Shown in pieces: positions 1-6,156 of a stretch of 15,170 nucleotides of DNA. This DNA is from an uncultured Flammeovirgaceae bacterium (lineage in GTDB: Bacteria; Bacteroidota; Bacteroidia; Cytophagales; Cyclobacteriaceae): positions 1-15,170 of the forward strand of contig CAMPJM010000034.1 in assembly GCA_946886805.1 (NCBI GenBank). The letters are read 5' to 3'. The notes under the pieces were generated by a model. That model was not told where the DNA came from and searched no databases. It was given only the letters and a program-made list of their open reading frames with translations. How positions within the stretch are numbered: the stretch's first letter is position 1; each line of letters begins with the position of its first letter. Made by a program: the position numbers and the translations under genes.

Positions 1-1118
1 TCCCAAAGTCCATGGTTTCTTTTGTATTGTTTCTTTACATCTCGCAATGCATCCAAGGCACCTCTTTTATCGAACTTGTTCAGTGCAATTACATCTGCGA
101 AATCCAGCATGTCAATTTTTTCCAGCTGAGTGGCAGCTCCATACTCCGGAGTCATTACGTAAAGCGAAGTATCTGAATGTTCGATGATTTCGGTATCAGA
201 CTGGCCAATTCCGGAAGTTTCAAGGATAATTAGATCAAAATGAGCGGCTTTTATAATGTCCACTGCATCTTGTACATATTTGGAAAGCGCCAGGTTAGAT
301 TGCCTAGTGGCCAGTGAGCGCATGTACACCCTTTCGTTATCTATCGCATTCATCCGGATCCGGTCTCCCAGCAATGCTCCTCCGGTTTTTCTTTTAGAGG
401 GATCTACAGATATAATGGCAACTGTTTTCTCGGTAAAGTCTGCAAGAAACCTTCTAACCAACTCATCCACCAAAGAAGATTTTCCTGCTCCTCCGGTACC
501 GGTAATCCCTAGGATTGGGGTCTTTGCCGAGACACCTTTCGTTCTTATTTCAGCCAGAATGGCCTTTGATTCATCAGGGAAATTTTCCGCCGCGGAAATT
601 ATCCTGGCCAGTGATTTGGGGTCTTTTTTAATCAGCAGGTCAGCCTCTCCGTTCAAGTTTTTGCCAGTGGGAAAATCACATTTTTCCACCATATCGTTGA
701 TCATGCCCTGTAGTCCCATAGCACGTCCGTCATCAGGCGCATAAATTCTTACGATACCATAATCATGAAGTTCCTTAATTTCCTCAGGAAGTATGGTGCC
801 ACCCCCACCGCCAAATATTTTGATATGCCCGCAGCCTTTTTCCTGAAGCAGGTCGTACATATATTTAAAAAACTCGACATGCCCGCCTTGATAAGATGTG
901 ATGGCAATAGCCTGCACATCTTCTTGGATGGCGCAATTTACAATTTCGTTTACTGAACGATCATGTCCGAGATGAATTACCTCCACACCTGTCGCCTGGA
1001 TAATTCGCCGCATAATATTGATTGCAGCATCATGCCCATCAAAAAGTGAGGCGGCAGTTACCATTCTGATATGGTTTTTCGGCTTATATGGAGCCACTGG
1101 ATTCGTTAGGGTAGCCAT
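1..1118 (-). CDS. icmF: Fused isobutyryl-CoA mutase IcmF, N-terminal part (cut by window edge)
   Basis: The frame is open from an ATG at 1118 to the window edge (372 codons), so this is the N-terminal third of a protein that is usually about 1,100 residues. IcmF isomerises isobutyryl-CoA and n-butyryl-CoA with adenosylcobalamin in the cytoplasm and carries its own G-protein chaperone. Residues about 17-145 are the B12-binding domain: the lower-ligand motif is DGHDAA (D27, H29), followed by SYQGGH near 75 and a glycine cluster at 103-107. Residues about 200-372 are the MeaB-like GTPase: P-loop [12 protein letters not shown] at 204-215, ETSGIGQSD at 300-308 and the base motif NKFD at 347-350. 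The B12 domain preceding the GTPase is the IcmF order and separates it from stand-alone MeaB or MutB. The substrate-binding mutase barrel would lie beyond position 1. No Shine-Dalgarno is seen, as usual in this phylum. A related fused mutase with different acyl specificity cannot be excluded. Confidence 0.93.
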   Translation of the reverse strand, partial: MATLTNPVAPYKPKNHIRMVTAASLFDGHDAAINIMRRIIQATGVEVIHLGHDRSVNEIVNCAIQEDVQAIAITSYQGGHVEFFKYMYDLLQEKGCGHIKIFGGGGGTILPEEIKELHDYGIVRIYAPDDGRAMGLQGMINDMVEKCDFPTGKNLNGEADLLIKKDPKSLARIISAAENFPDESKAILAEIRTKGVSAKTPILGITGTGGAGKSSLVDELVRRFLADFTEKTVAIISVDPSKRKTGGALLGDRIRMNAIDNERVYMRSLATRQSNLALSKYVQDAVDIIKAAHFDLIILETSGIGQSDTEIIEHSDTSLYVMTPEYGAATQLEKIDMLDFADVIALNKFDKRGALDALRDVKKQYKRNHGLW

Positions 1119-1144
1119 AATGTCGTTAAAAAATTTAGTTGTGG

Positions 1145-1175
1145 TAAAATTAAGGTAAAAAGGTTTCTAAGCCAA
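1145..1175 (-). promoter_or_regulatory. Candidate Bacteroidota-type promoter of icmF
   Basis: On the minus strand TTGG (1172-1175) is followed after 19 bases by TAATTTTA (1145-1152). This fits the -33 TTG / -7 TAnnTTTG arrangement known for the primary sigma factor of Bacteroidota. It would give a leader of about 20 bases before the ATG at 1118. The match is by eye and the region is A/T-rich, so chance is possible. Confidence 0.4.
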
Positions 1176-1390
1176 TTGGTAATAGACAGGATTCAAAGGC
1201 TATTTACCTGAAGAAGAAAAGGTGGATAGAAGATGAAGTAAAGAAACCGACGGCTATAGGATATTAAAATACAAATCTTTTATTTTATGAAATCTTTGTA
1301 AGTATAATGTGAAAGGAGACGGATTTCCCCAAAACGTATTAAAAAACATAGCATGTGCAAGTTGCTTACATAATCCATTTTATAAGTAAA

Positions 1391-2323
1391 ATGAAAATAA
1401 AGCTAATACTATTTGTTGTTGCTGTTCTTTTTGAACATAGGGTATACAGCCAAAGAATGGTTGAGCCTGCATTTGAGATCCTTAAAAGCTATCCAAGTGT
1501 TAGGGATTTGACAGTGTCTTCAACGGGAGATGAGGCTTATGTTACAGTTCAGAGTTATGTGGGAGATTTATCCGCTATCGTGAGTATGAAAAAGCAAAAC
1601 GATCAATGGCAAAAGCCGGAACTCGTTTCGTTTACGGGTAAATATCAGGATTTAGAACCCTTTCTTTCCCCAGATAACCTAAAACTTTTTTTTGCATCAA
1701 ACAGACCTTTATCTGATAGTATAGACGATGAAAAAGATTTTGATATTTGGTTTGTTGAAAGGACAAACGTAGATGCAAAATGGGGCGATCCTGTAAATTT
1801 GGGAAAGACCATCAATACTGATCTTGATGAATTTTACCCAAGCATAAGTTCCAATAATAACCTGTATTTTACTGGTTTAGGAGAAGGTACAAAGGGAAAA
1901 GATGATATTTTTTTTAGCGAATGGAAAAATGGCCAATATTCGCTCCCCGTCTCACTTTCCGAGGCTATAAATACCGAGGGCTACGAATTTAACGCTTATA
2001 TTTCGCCGGATGAGCAATATCTGGTTTTTAGTGGGTATAATAGAAATGACGGATTGGGAAGTGGCGATTTGTATATAAGTTTCCGAGATAAAGATAAGAA
2101 TTGGCAAGCTTCAAAAAATTTAGGGGCTAATGTAAATTCCAGATATATGGATTATTGTCCTTTTATAGATGTGAAAAATAAAGTATTGTATTTTACAAGT
2201 AAGCGAACTGCTCCTAAAAAGCTAATAACTTTCGAATCATTAGAAGAGTTTGTTGACCAGGTAAACGAATATGAGAACGGTCTGAGCCGGATTTACAGGG
2301 TTGCTATTGAGGATCTGCCATGA
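1391..2323 (+). CDS. Secreted PD40 (TolB/WD40-like) beta-propeller protein
   Basis: A 310-residue protein. The ATG at 1391 is chosen over the in-frame ATG at 1355 because it begins a normal signal peptide (MKIKLILFVVAVLF, likely cleaved near VYS-Q at residues 18-21); the longer form would bury it. The mature part holds several PD40-type blades, recognisable by the pattern SPD..LxF.S.R...DIW: about 90-125 (FLSPDNLKLFFASNR, then DIWFVE), 149-180 (YPSISSNNNLYF, then DDIFFSEW), 203-240 (YISPDEQYLVFSGYNR, then DLYISFRD) and 255-275 (LYFTSKR). Such propellers act as periplasmic or outer-membrane protein-interaction modules and many Bacteroidota have them fused to OmpA domains; this one has none. 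It stands alone, divergent from icmF and followed by repeats. No catalytic residues are evident and the partner is unknown. Confidence 0.85.
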   Translation: MKIKLILFVVAVLFEHRVYSQRMVEPAFEILKSYPSVRDLTVSSTGDEAYVTVQSYVGDLSAIVSMKKQNDQWQKPELVSFTGKYQDLEPFLSPDNLKLFFASNRPLSDSIDDEKDFDIWFVERTNVDAKWGDPVNLGKTINTDLDEFYPSISSNNNLYFTGLGEGTKGKDDIFFSEWKNGQYSLPVSLSEAINTEGYEFNAYISPDEQYLVFSGYNRNDGLGSGDLYISFRDKDKNWQASKNLGANVNSRYMDYCPFIDVKNKVLYFTSKRTAPKKLITFESLEEFVDQVNEYENGLSRIYRVAIEDLP

Positions 2324-2360
2324 TCTTTCTTGTGGGTTTTACTCGAATATGCGACTCTTT

Positions 2361-2435
2361 AATTACAGCTGCACCACAAACCTACTGCCCACTTAAACCA
2401 CCCCTGCACCCAAGGTTTGTATCCTCACAGACCTT
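2361..2435 (+). repeat. Dispersed repeat copy A ending in hairpin
   Basis: This copy shares exact blocks AATTACAGCTGCACC (2361-2375) and CACCCCTGCACCCAAG (2399-2414) with the copy at 2656-2730. It ends in a hairpin, AAGGTTTGT (2412-2420) / ACAGACCTT (2427-2435), around the loop ATCCTC; the nine pairs include one G-T. It resembles a REP-type palindromic repeat. Its mobility and function are unknown. Confidence 0.8.
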
Positions 2436-2520
2436 AATAAAGCGATGCTAAAAACTACTACCGAATAGCATTTTGTGTTATTTTCGCTAAAATCGTTGAA
2501 CTGCCCTTACTGCATAAAAG

Positions 2521-2545
2521 GTGGTCTGTGGGGACACAAGACCAC
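2521..2545 (-). repeat. Dispersed hairpin copy C, inverted orientation
   Basis: GTGGTCT (2521-2527) pairs perfectly with AGACCAC (2539-2545), and an inner GTG/CAC pair surrounds GGGA. Read on the minus strand, the core TCCCCACAGACC matches TCCTCACAGACC of the copy at 2412-2435. The adjoining bases CGGCAGCGGCGGG correspond to the G-rich flank of the other copies. Confidence 0.7.
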
Positions 2546-2655
2546 GGCAGCGGCGGGAATTGGGTTCGGTTGAGGTAAATCCAAAGGATAAGAAGCGCAT
2601 TTATATTATAATTGATGGCTGTATTGGTTGTTGGATCGACGAAAGTTATCCCGTT

Positions 2656-2730
2656 AATTACAGCTGCACCCCAAACCTCCCGACCCCCTAAAGCACCCCT
2701 GCACCCAAGTTCTGCGTCCTCACAGAACTT
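2656..2730 (+). repeat. Dispersed repeat copy B ending in hairpin
   Basis: This is a second copy of the 75-bp unit, exactly 295 bases from the first and the same length. Its terminal hairpin is AAGTTCTG (2707-2714) / CAGAACTT (2723-2730), eight perfect pairs. The stem sequence differs from copy A but both arms have changed together, and the TCCTCACAGA segment is kept. Confidence 0.8.
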
Positions 2731-2794
2731 ATTATAAAAATGCTGCTCTTCCCAAGCCTATCAGCAGTTAATAATAAAAATAATAGGTAAACTG

Positions 2795-2802
2795 TAGTTT
2801 TT
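2795..2802 (+). promoter_or_regulatory. Possible -7 element upstream of the sigma factor gene
   Basis: TAGTTTTT matches TAnnTTTG at seven of eight positions and lies 41 bases before the ATG at 2843. No convincing TTG lies 19-21 bases upstream (TTA is present instead), so the call is weak. An alternative sigma factor might read this promoter. Confidence 0.2.
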
Positions 2803-2842
2803 TAGAAAGAAGCGATACTAATGTTAAAAAGATTTTCCCGGT

Positions 2843-3361
2843 ATGGAGAAGCCTATAGATCATAAATTCATTAATGAAATCAACCAGAATACAGGTATTG
2901 CCCATAAGGTGTGCAATATATATTTTATTGATTCACATGATCGTGAGGATGTTTTTCAGGAAATGATGTATCAGTTGTGGCGGGCATATCCTGGTTTTCA
3001 AAGAAATTCAAAATTTTCAACCTGGATGTATCGGGTTTGTCTTAATACAGCCCTCACTTACTTAAAAAGAAATAAAAAGAACAGGTATGAAGCCCTTTCT
3101 ATCAAACATCATCAAATCGCTGAGGAAAAAGACATCAGGCAGAATGAAGACATGCTATTGCTGTATAAGGCCATCGACGGACTGACCCCTATCAATAAAG
3201 CTACTATACTCTTATATCTGGAAAACCTTAGTTATGAAGAAATTGCTCAAATAACAGGTCTGTCCAAGTCAAACGTAAGCGTTCGGCTAGTGCGAATAAA
3301 AAAAGAACTGGAAAAAGAATTAACAAAAATAAATCAAAAAGAAGATGCAAAATTTGGATGA
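2843..3361 (+). CDS. ECF-family RNA polymerase sigma factor
   Basis: A 172-residue protein of typical ECF length with only regions 2 and 4. Region 2 spans about 15-76: DREDVFQEMMYQLWRAYPGF, then FSTWMYRVCLNTALTYLKR, the usual core-binding and -10 recognition helices. Region 4 spans about 105-160: a helix-turn-helix in LSYEEIAQITGLSKSNVSVR followed by a basic helix for -35 binding. It directs polymerase to a specific regulon, normally under an anti-sigma partner. The stop at 3359-3361 overlaps the next gene by 17 bases, implying translational coupling with the membrane protein at 3345. No FecR or zinc-binding ZAS anti-sigma is visible. Its targets cannot be read from this window. Confidence 0.93.
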   Translation: MEKPIDHKFINEINQNTGIAHKVCNIYFIDSHDREDVFQEMMYQLWRAYPGFQRNSKFSTWMYRVCLNTALTYLKRNKKNRYEALSIKHHQIAEEKDIRQNEDMLLLYKAIDGLTPINKATILLYLENLSYEEIAQITGLSKSNVSVRLVRIKKELEKELTKINQKEDAKFG

Positions 3362-3974
3362 ATTTAAAAAAAGATGGACAGAAAATAAGCCTCAGGCTGT
3401 CGATGCTGCCACTCTTGATCACACTACATGGCAAAAACTTATAAGACATAGAGTCAACAAACAAAGGAATGTAAGTATGAAATATTTTTGGGCTTCATTT
3501 GTCTTACAAATTATCGTTTATGGGTTTTTATCTCATGTTATTATACAAAATTGGCAAGATACGTCCGTACTACTTGTAAGCATTTTTTGCTTTTTACTTT
3601 ACATACCGTTTACGGTGGTGCTTATGAGAAAATTTAAACGAATGGCGATGCTGAAGTCAGATGATACGCATGCATCAGGCTTGGCAATCAATGATTATGT
3701 TCATCAACAGCACAAGTTATTGGTAAGTTTTTACAGGTTCAAGAAAAAGTATGAATTAATATTAGTTCCGACGAGTTCAATCATCCTAATTTGGGTTACA
3801 TTCAGGCTTTATGTACCGGGCGGTGTGCTAGCTTACCCTACAGCTGCGATCGGACTTTTGTTGCTAACGCTAGGCTCGTGTTTAGCTGCAATACTAGCAG
3901 AGAACAAGCGCAACTTCAAAGAGCCAATAGCTCAGTTAGAAGAAATTTTGAAGGATATGGATGATAAGGTATAG
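3345..3974 (+). CDS. Four-helix membrane protein coupled to the ECF sigma factor, possible anti-sigma
   Basis: A 209-residue protein whose start lies inside the sigma factor gene in the +1 frame. The first 45 residues are soluble and charged (MQNLDEFKKRW, then a W and several basic residues). Four hydrophobic segments follow at about 47-67, 74-94, 138-156 and 161-185, with a polar loop of about 40 residues between helices 2 and 3 and a short charged tail. A cytoplasmic N-terminal region tied to membrane helices, encoded immediately after an ECF sigma gene, is the general layout of membrane anti-sigma factors. However, no known anti-sigma motif (HxxxCxxC, FecR domain) is present. I do not recognise the family; the anti-sigma role is inferred from position and overlap only. 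Confidence 0.8.
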   Translation: MQNLDEFKKRWTENKPQAVDAATLDHTTWQKLIRHRVNKQRNVSMKYFWASFVLQIIVYGFLSHVIIQNWQDTSVLLVSIFCFLLYIPFTVVLMRKFKRMAMLKSDDTHASGLAINDYVHQQHKLLVSFYRFKKKYELILVPTSSIILIWVTFRLYVPGGVLAYPTAAIGLLLLTLGSCLAAILAENKRNFKEPIAQLEEILKDMDDKV

Positions 3975-4032
3975 GCCAGTCGTTTCCAAAAGTAAGAGAT
4001 AAATAACTCCTAAAAGTTGTTCACCCTTCCCC

Positions 4033-4135
4033 AATGCTATTAATTTAAGACGAGTTATCCTTCTCTCTTTAGGAGAAGGATCGAGGATGAGGTGTTTTAA
4101 AACCTTAACTTAATAGCATTCACTTAATAGCATTC
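4033..4135. repeat. REP-like palindromic element with duplicated end
   Basis: The outer ends are inverted: AATGCTATTAA (4033-4043) and TTAATAGCATT (4110-4120). In the middle is a perfect 9-bp hairpin ATCCTTCTC / GAGAAGGAT (4057-4065 / 4073-4081) with a seven-base loop. The right end is duplicated in tandem: ACTTAATAGCATTC at 4108-4121 and again at 4122-4135. Similar words (TTCACCCTTCC, TTCACCCTTTCC) lie just outside each end. There is no T tract, so this is unlikely to be a simple terminator, though it could stop transcripts from either side. Confidence 0.65.
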
Positions 4136-4193
4136 ACCCTTTCCTCAAGGCCGGTGTATTCTAGGCCTCTGCACCCAAGGCGTATTTCCCCCT

Positions 4194-4290
4194 AGACTTC
4201 CGAAGTTTTGTTTCGATACCGCAGCTGATTTCTGATGCATTGGTGCCAAAAATATAAATGAGAAGCTATAATGTGCCAAATCGGAAGTCT
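4194..4290. repeat. 10-bp inverted repeat enclosing about 77 bases
   Basis: AGACTTCCGA (4194-4203) is the exact reverse complement of TCGGAAGTCT (4281-4290), and GTATTTCC occurs beside each arm. The enclosed segment has no coding potential. The layout resembles the ends of a very small non-autonomous element, but no flanking target duplication is obvious. Confidence 0.5.
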
Positions 4291-4318
4291 GTATTTCCGG
4301 CCCAAGTCCCTCTAAAAA

Positions 4319-4344
4319 GTGATCTGTGAAGGACATAAAACCAC
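4319..4344 (-). repeat. Decayed copy D of the dispersed hairpin family
   Basis: The plus-strand words ATCTGTGAAGGACAT and ACCACTGCAACGGTGG parallel GTCTGTGGGGACAC and ACCACGGCAGCGGCGG of the copy at 2521. The stem is imperfect here, with two or more mismatches, suggesting an old copy. The call rests on alignment by eye to the other copies. Confidence 0.5.
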
Positions 4345-4399
4345 TGCAACGGTGGAAATCATCGTTTTTAGGAACGTTCAACGGAGGAGTGTCAACCAA

Positions 4400-4855
4400 T
4401 TATTTTTTGCCAAACAGACCTCCCAATTTTTCTCCGATACCTTCCTTGAGGTTGTTAATGGTGTCTCCTCCACCTAGCATGCTTAGAATGTTGGATTCAT
4501 CCATTTCTCCTTCACTTTTTGTTTTATTTCCTATTTTGTTAAAAATAAAAGGAATTACAAAATTAGCAATTGATGTTGATTGAGAAGGGGATAAGCCTAG
4601 TTTCGTTGTTAGATCACCCATGTAATTGTTGATGATTTTATTTACGACACCATTCTCTTTTGTGGTTTGGCTTCCGCTTAATGCACTCTTTAACTCTGAG
4701 AAGTTACCTTGTGCAGCTTCTGATTTTAGAGTACCCGAAACACTGTCTTTGGCTACCTCGACAGAACTTTCTGCCTTATCTGGCCCAATTCCAAACTTAG
4801 AAGTAATATTAGAAATCAAGTCACCTTTGAATGAAGAAATTATGTCTTTTATCAT
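4400..4855 (-). CDS. DUF937 (YidB-like) family protein
   Basis: A 151-residue protein with no signal peptide or membrane helix. The N-terminal half is amphipathic helix (MIKDIISSFKGDLISNI). The central segment NKIINNYMGDLTTKLGLSPSQSTSIANFVIPFIFNKI (about 71-107) has the LGLS..Q...I......IF pattern of DUF937 proteins. The C-terminal tail is rich in Gly (SMLGGGDTINNLKEGIGEKLGGLFGKK), as is common in this family. The biochemical role of the family is not established. It faces the repeat region downstream and has its own 180-base upstream spacer, so it is probably transcribed alone. Family assignment is from pattern recognition and could be wrong at family level. Confidence 0.7.
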   Translation of the reverse strand: MIKDIISSFKGDLISNITSKFGIGPDKAESSVEVAKDSVSGTLKSEAAQGNFSELKSALSGSQTTKENGVVNKIINNYMGDLTTKLGLSPSQSTSIANFVIPFIFNKIGNKTKSEGEMDESNILSMLGGGDTINNLKEGIGEKLGGLFGKK

Positions 4856-5038
4856 ATCTGTAAATATTAATTAGTAAACATTGATTATATAAGATATCTA
4901 TAGATAAAATGTTTAATAAATTTTTCTTCCGGTGCTCTCTCCGACTAGGCTGTTAATTTTCGCTCAACAGTTTAAATAATATTGGTGGGGCAAGGCTGTA
5001 GCAAAAGGCAGCTCAAGGAGATCGATTTTTAAAATGGA

Positions 5039-5572
5039 CTATTGTCCCATAATTATTTCCTCCAATTCTCTCACCTTTCGTCGACCAGTAGCTATTCTTT
5101 CTTCCATCTCTTTTACTTTTTCTTCAGCCATCCTTATTTTATCTTCCTTTTCTTTCGCTACTTCTTCAGAAACGGTTCTTTCTTTTCTCTCTCTTTCTAC
5201 CTTTTCTTTTGCTTCTTCAATTTTTGATTTGGACCGGCTGACGACTTCGTCGGATTCTTTCAATTCTTTTTCAACCCTTTCTTTATCTTTCTTTGCTTTT
5301 AATTTTGCTTCGGCAGCTCTTTGTTGACCAAACTCTCTTCCACTCAACCCTCCCTTGTTTTTTCCATAGGCATTGCCATTGCCTTTTTCTTCATCATGTG
5401 CATCCTGTTCATGCTGTTTTTGTCTTTTGTGCTTCTCTTTCTCCTTTTCTTTTGCTTCCTTCTGCTCCTTTTTTTCTTTCTCTTTCTTTTCATGCCCCTT
5501 CTCTTTGTCCTGGCCCTGTGCACTAAGCGCCAATGATATTACCAATGTGAATAGCAATATTAAATTTTTCAT
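5039..5572 (-). CDS. Secreted Lys/Glu-rich coiled-coil protein
   Basis: A 177-residue protein with a clear signal peptide (MKNLILLFTLVISLALSAQG, cleavage near residues 18-21). The mature part is extremely charged. Residues about 22-65 are almost all K, E, H, Q and D; a short Gly/Asn segment (GNGNAYGKNKGGLSGREFGQ) lies near 65-84; then about 90 residues of heptad-like K/E helix run to the C-terminus. It is predicted to be exported, to the periplasm or beyond, as an elongated coiled coil. It starts 16 bases after the small lipoprotein gene stop and is probably its operon partner. I do not recognise a family. Low complexity makes similarity searches unreliable and length may vary between strains. 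Confidence 0.75.
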   Translation of the reverse strand: MKNLILLFTLVISLALSAQGQDKEKGHEKKEKEKKEQKEAKEKEKEKHKRQKQHEQDAHDEEKGNGNAYGKNKGGLSGREFGQQRAAEAKLKAKKDKERVEKELKESDEVVSRSKSKIEEAKEKVERERKERTVSEEVAKEKEDKIRMAEEKVKEMEERIATGRRKVRELEEIIMGQ

Positions 5573-5588
5573 CTGTTTAGTTTTTAGA

Positions 5589-5807
5589 TTAAATGTCTTT
5601 CAAAAGTGAATCTACTTCGTCACTTAATATCTGGACTTCATGTTCAAGTTGAATCGTGTCCTGGCTATGTATCTCGTCTCGCATTTCATCTTCGACAGTG
5701 GTGCTACCTTCAATTACGGTATTTTCTTTCTCTTTTTCCGGTGAGGCGCAACCATTGGCTCCGGCGATGACCAATGCCATAGAAAGACTGAATATTGCTT
5801 TTATCAT
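5589..5807 (-). CDS. Small probable lipoprotein
   Basis: A 72-residue protein. The N-terminus MIKAIFSLSMALVIAGANGC is a signal peptide ending in a plausible lipidation cysteine (C20), though ANGC is a loose lipobox compared with the usual LxGC. The mature part is acidic (SPEKEKENT, then VEDEMRDEIHSQD) and ends in a short amphipathic helix (HEVQILSDEVDSLLKDI) suited to coiled-coil contact. It lies directly upstream of the secreted Lys/Glu-rich protein. An acidic lipid-anchored peptide beside a very basic/acidic coiled coil suggests that they bind each other, but that is inference. No family is recognised. Confidence 0.65.
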   Translation of the reverse strand: MIKAIFSLSMALVIAGANGCASPEKEKENTVIEGSTTVEDEMRDEIHSQDTIQLEHEVQILSDEVDSLLKDI

Positions 5808-6156
5808 TTTTTTATATTTTAGGAGTACACCGATTAAATTTTACCTGTTATTCATTCTTTTGAAAAGGAAAAAGTAACCGGATTCTTTAATCCAAGATAT
5901 ACGTTGAAATATCTATTCCGAAGGAAAATAGCTGCAAATGAGTCGTATTGCTAATTTTCATCCTGTAACCACAGCGGTGCTATATTTTTCGTATGAAAAT
6001 CTCTGATTTATTGCTAATTTATTTCTCATCACAATCCCTAATGCATCATCTGGGTTAAAAGGCTTTGTTCTTACTGATTCTGAAATAAAGCAGATTTGCT
6101 TTGCAAGCGATCAACAGTGCACCGCATTAGCAATAATCAAGGTATAGGTAAAGATT
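5808..6156. other. Intergenic spacer, 349 bases
   Basis: The spacer runs from the start of the small lipoprotein gene to the end of the SusCD operon. On the minus strand it must carry the lipoprotein promoter; TACTTTTT about 60 bases before the ATG is a partial -7 match with a TTGG only 15 bases upstream, which is short. A small GGATT/AATCC hairpin lies at 5880-5893. A weak terminator-like hairpin is listed separately. I see no gene, RNA or repeat otherwise. Confidence 0.6.
6087..6102 (-). terminator. Weak terminator-like hairpin after the SusCD operon
   Basis: On the minus strand AAAGCA and TGCTTT form a six-pair stem with a four-base loop, followed by ATTTC. It lies about 55 bases after the DUF4302 stop. 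The stem is A/T-rich and the T tract is short, so it is a candidate only. Confidence 0.2.

Larger units (their letters stand above)
2324..2842. other. Gene-free repeat region between PD40 gene and sigma factor gene
   Basis: About 520 bases with no credible coding frame. It holds two 75-bp direct repeats 295 bases apart (2361-2435 and 2656-2730) and an inverted relative of their hairpin part (2521-2545). The G+C of the repeat blocks is visibly above that of the surrounding A/T-rich sequence, which suits inserted elements. No transposase remnant is seen. Confidence 0.8.
3975..4399. other. Repeat-rich spacer between convergent genes
   Basis: About 425 bases between the stop codons of two convergent genes. 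It holds a palindromic element with a tandem duplication at one end (4033-4135), a 10-bp inverted repeat (4194-4203 / 4281-4290) and a decayed relative (4319-4344) of the hairpin family of 2412-2730. CTGCACCCAAGG at 4169-4180 also matches part of the 75-bp repeats. No coding sequence is credible. The accumulation suggests a tolerated landing site for small palindromic elements. Confidence 0.75.

Noticed and set aside
256..744. Plus-strand frame of 162 codons opposite icmF
   Set aside because: It is antisense to a strongly recognised IcmF coding sequence, which itself stays open to the edge. It is a shadow frame.
1355..1390. Longer start for the PD40 protein
   Set aside because: It would place 12 residues with an incompatible pattern ahead of a good signal peptide. 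The internal ATG at 1391 is better.
2361..2730. CRISPR array
   Set aside because: There are only two direct copies plus one inverted relative, the copies are 75 bases long and the spacing is irregular for spacers. No cas gene is seen.
2843..3361. The ECF sigma factor as regulator of the SusCD operon
   Set aside because: SusC lacks the STN signalling domain, no FecR gene is present and the loci are over 2.7 kb apart with other genes between them.
4057..4081. Hairpin as the intrinsic terminator of the sigma factor operon
   Set aside because: The stem is perfect but no T tract follows on either strand and it lies inside a larger inverted element. It is listed as part of the repeat instead.
4145..4399. 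84-codon minus-strand frame in the convergent spacer
   Set aside because: It lies wholly within repeat fragments and inverted repeats, has no leader and no recognised domain. It looks like translated repeat sequence.
5034..5609. Several Ser/Phe/Leu-rich plus-strand frames
   Set aside because: They are the complement of the Lys/Glu-rich coding sequence; GAA/AAG codons read as TTC/CTT. They have no independent support.
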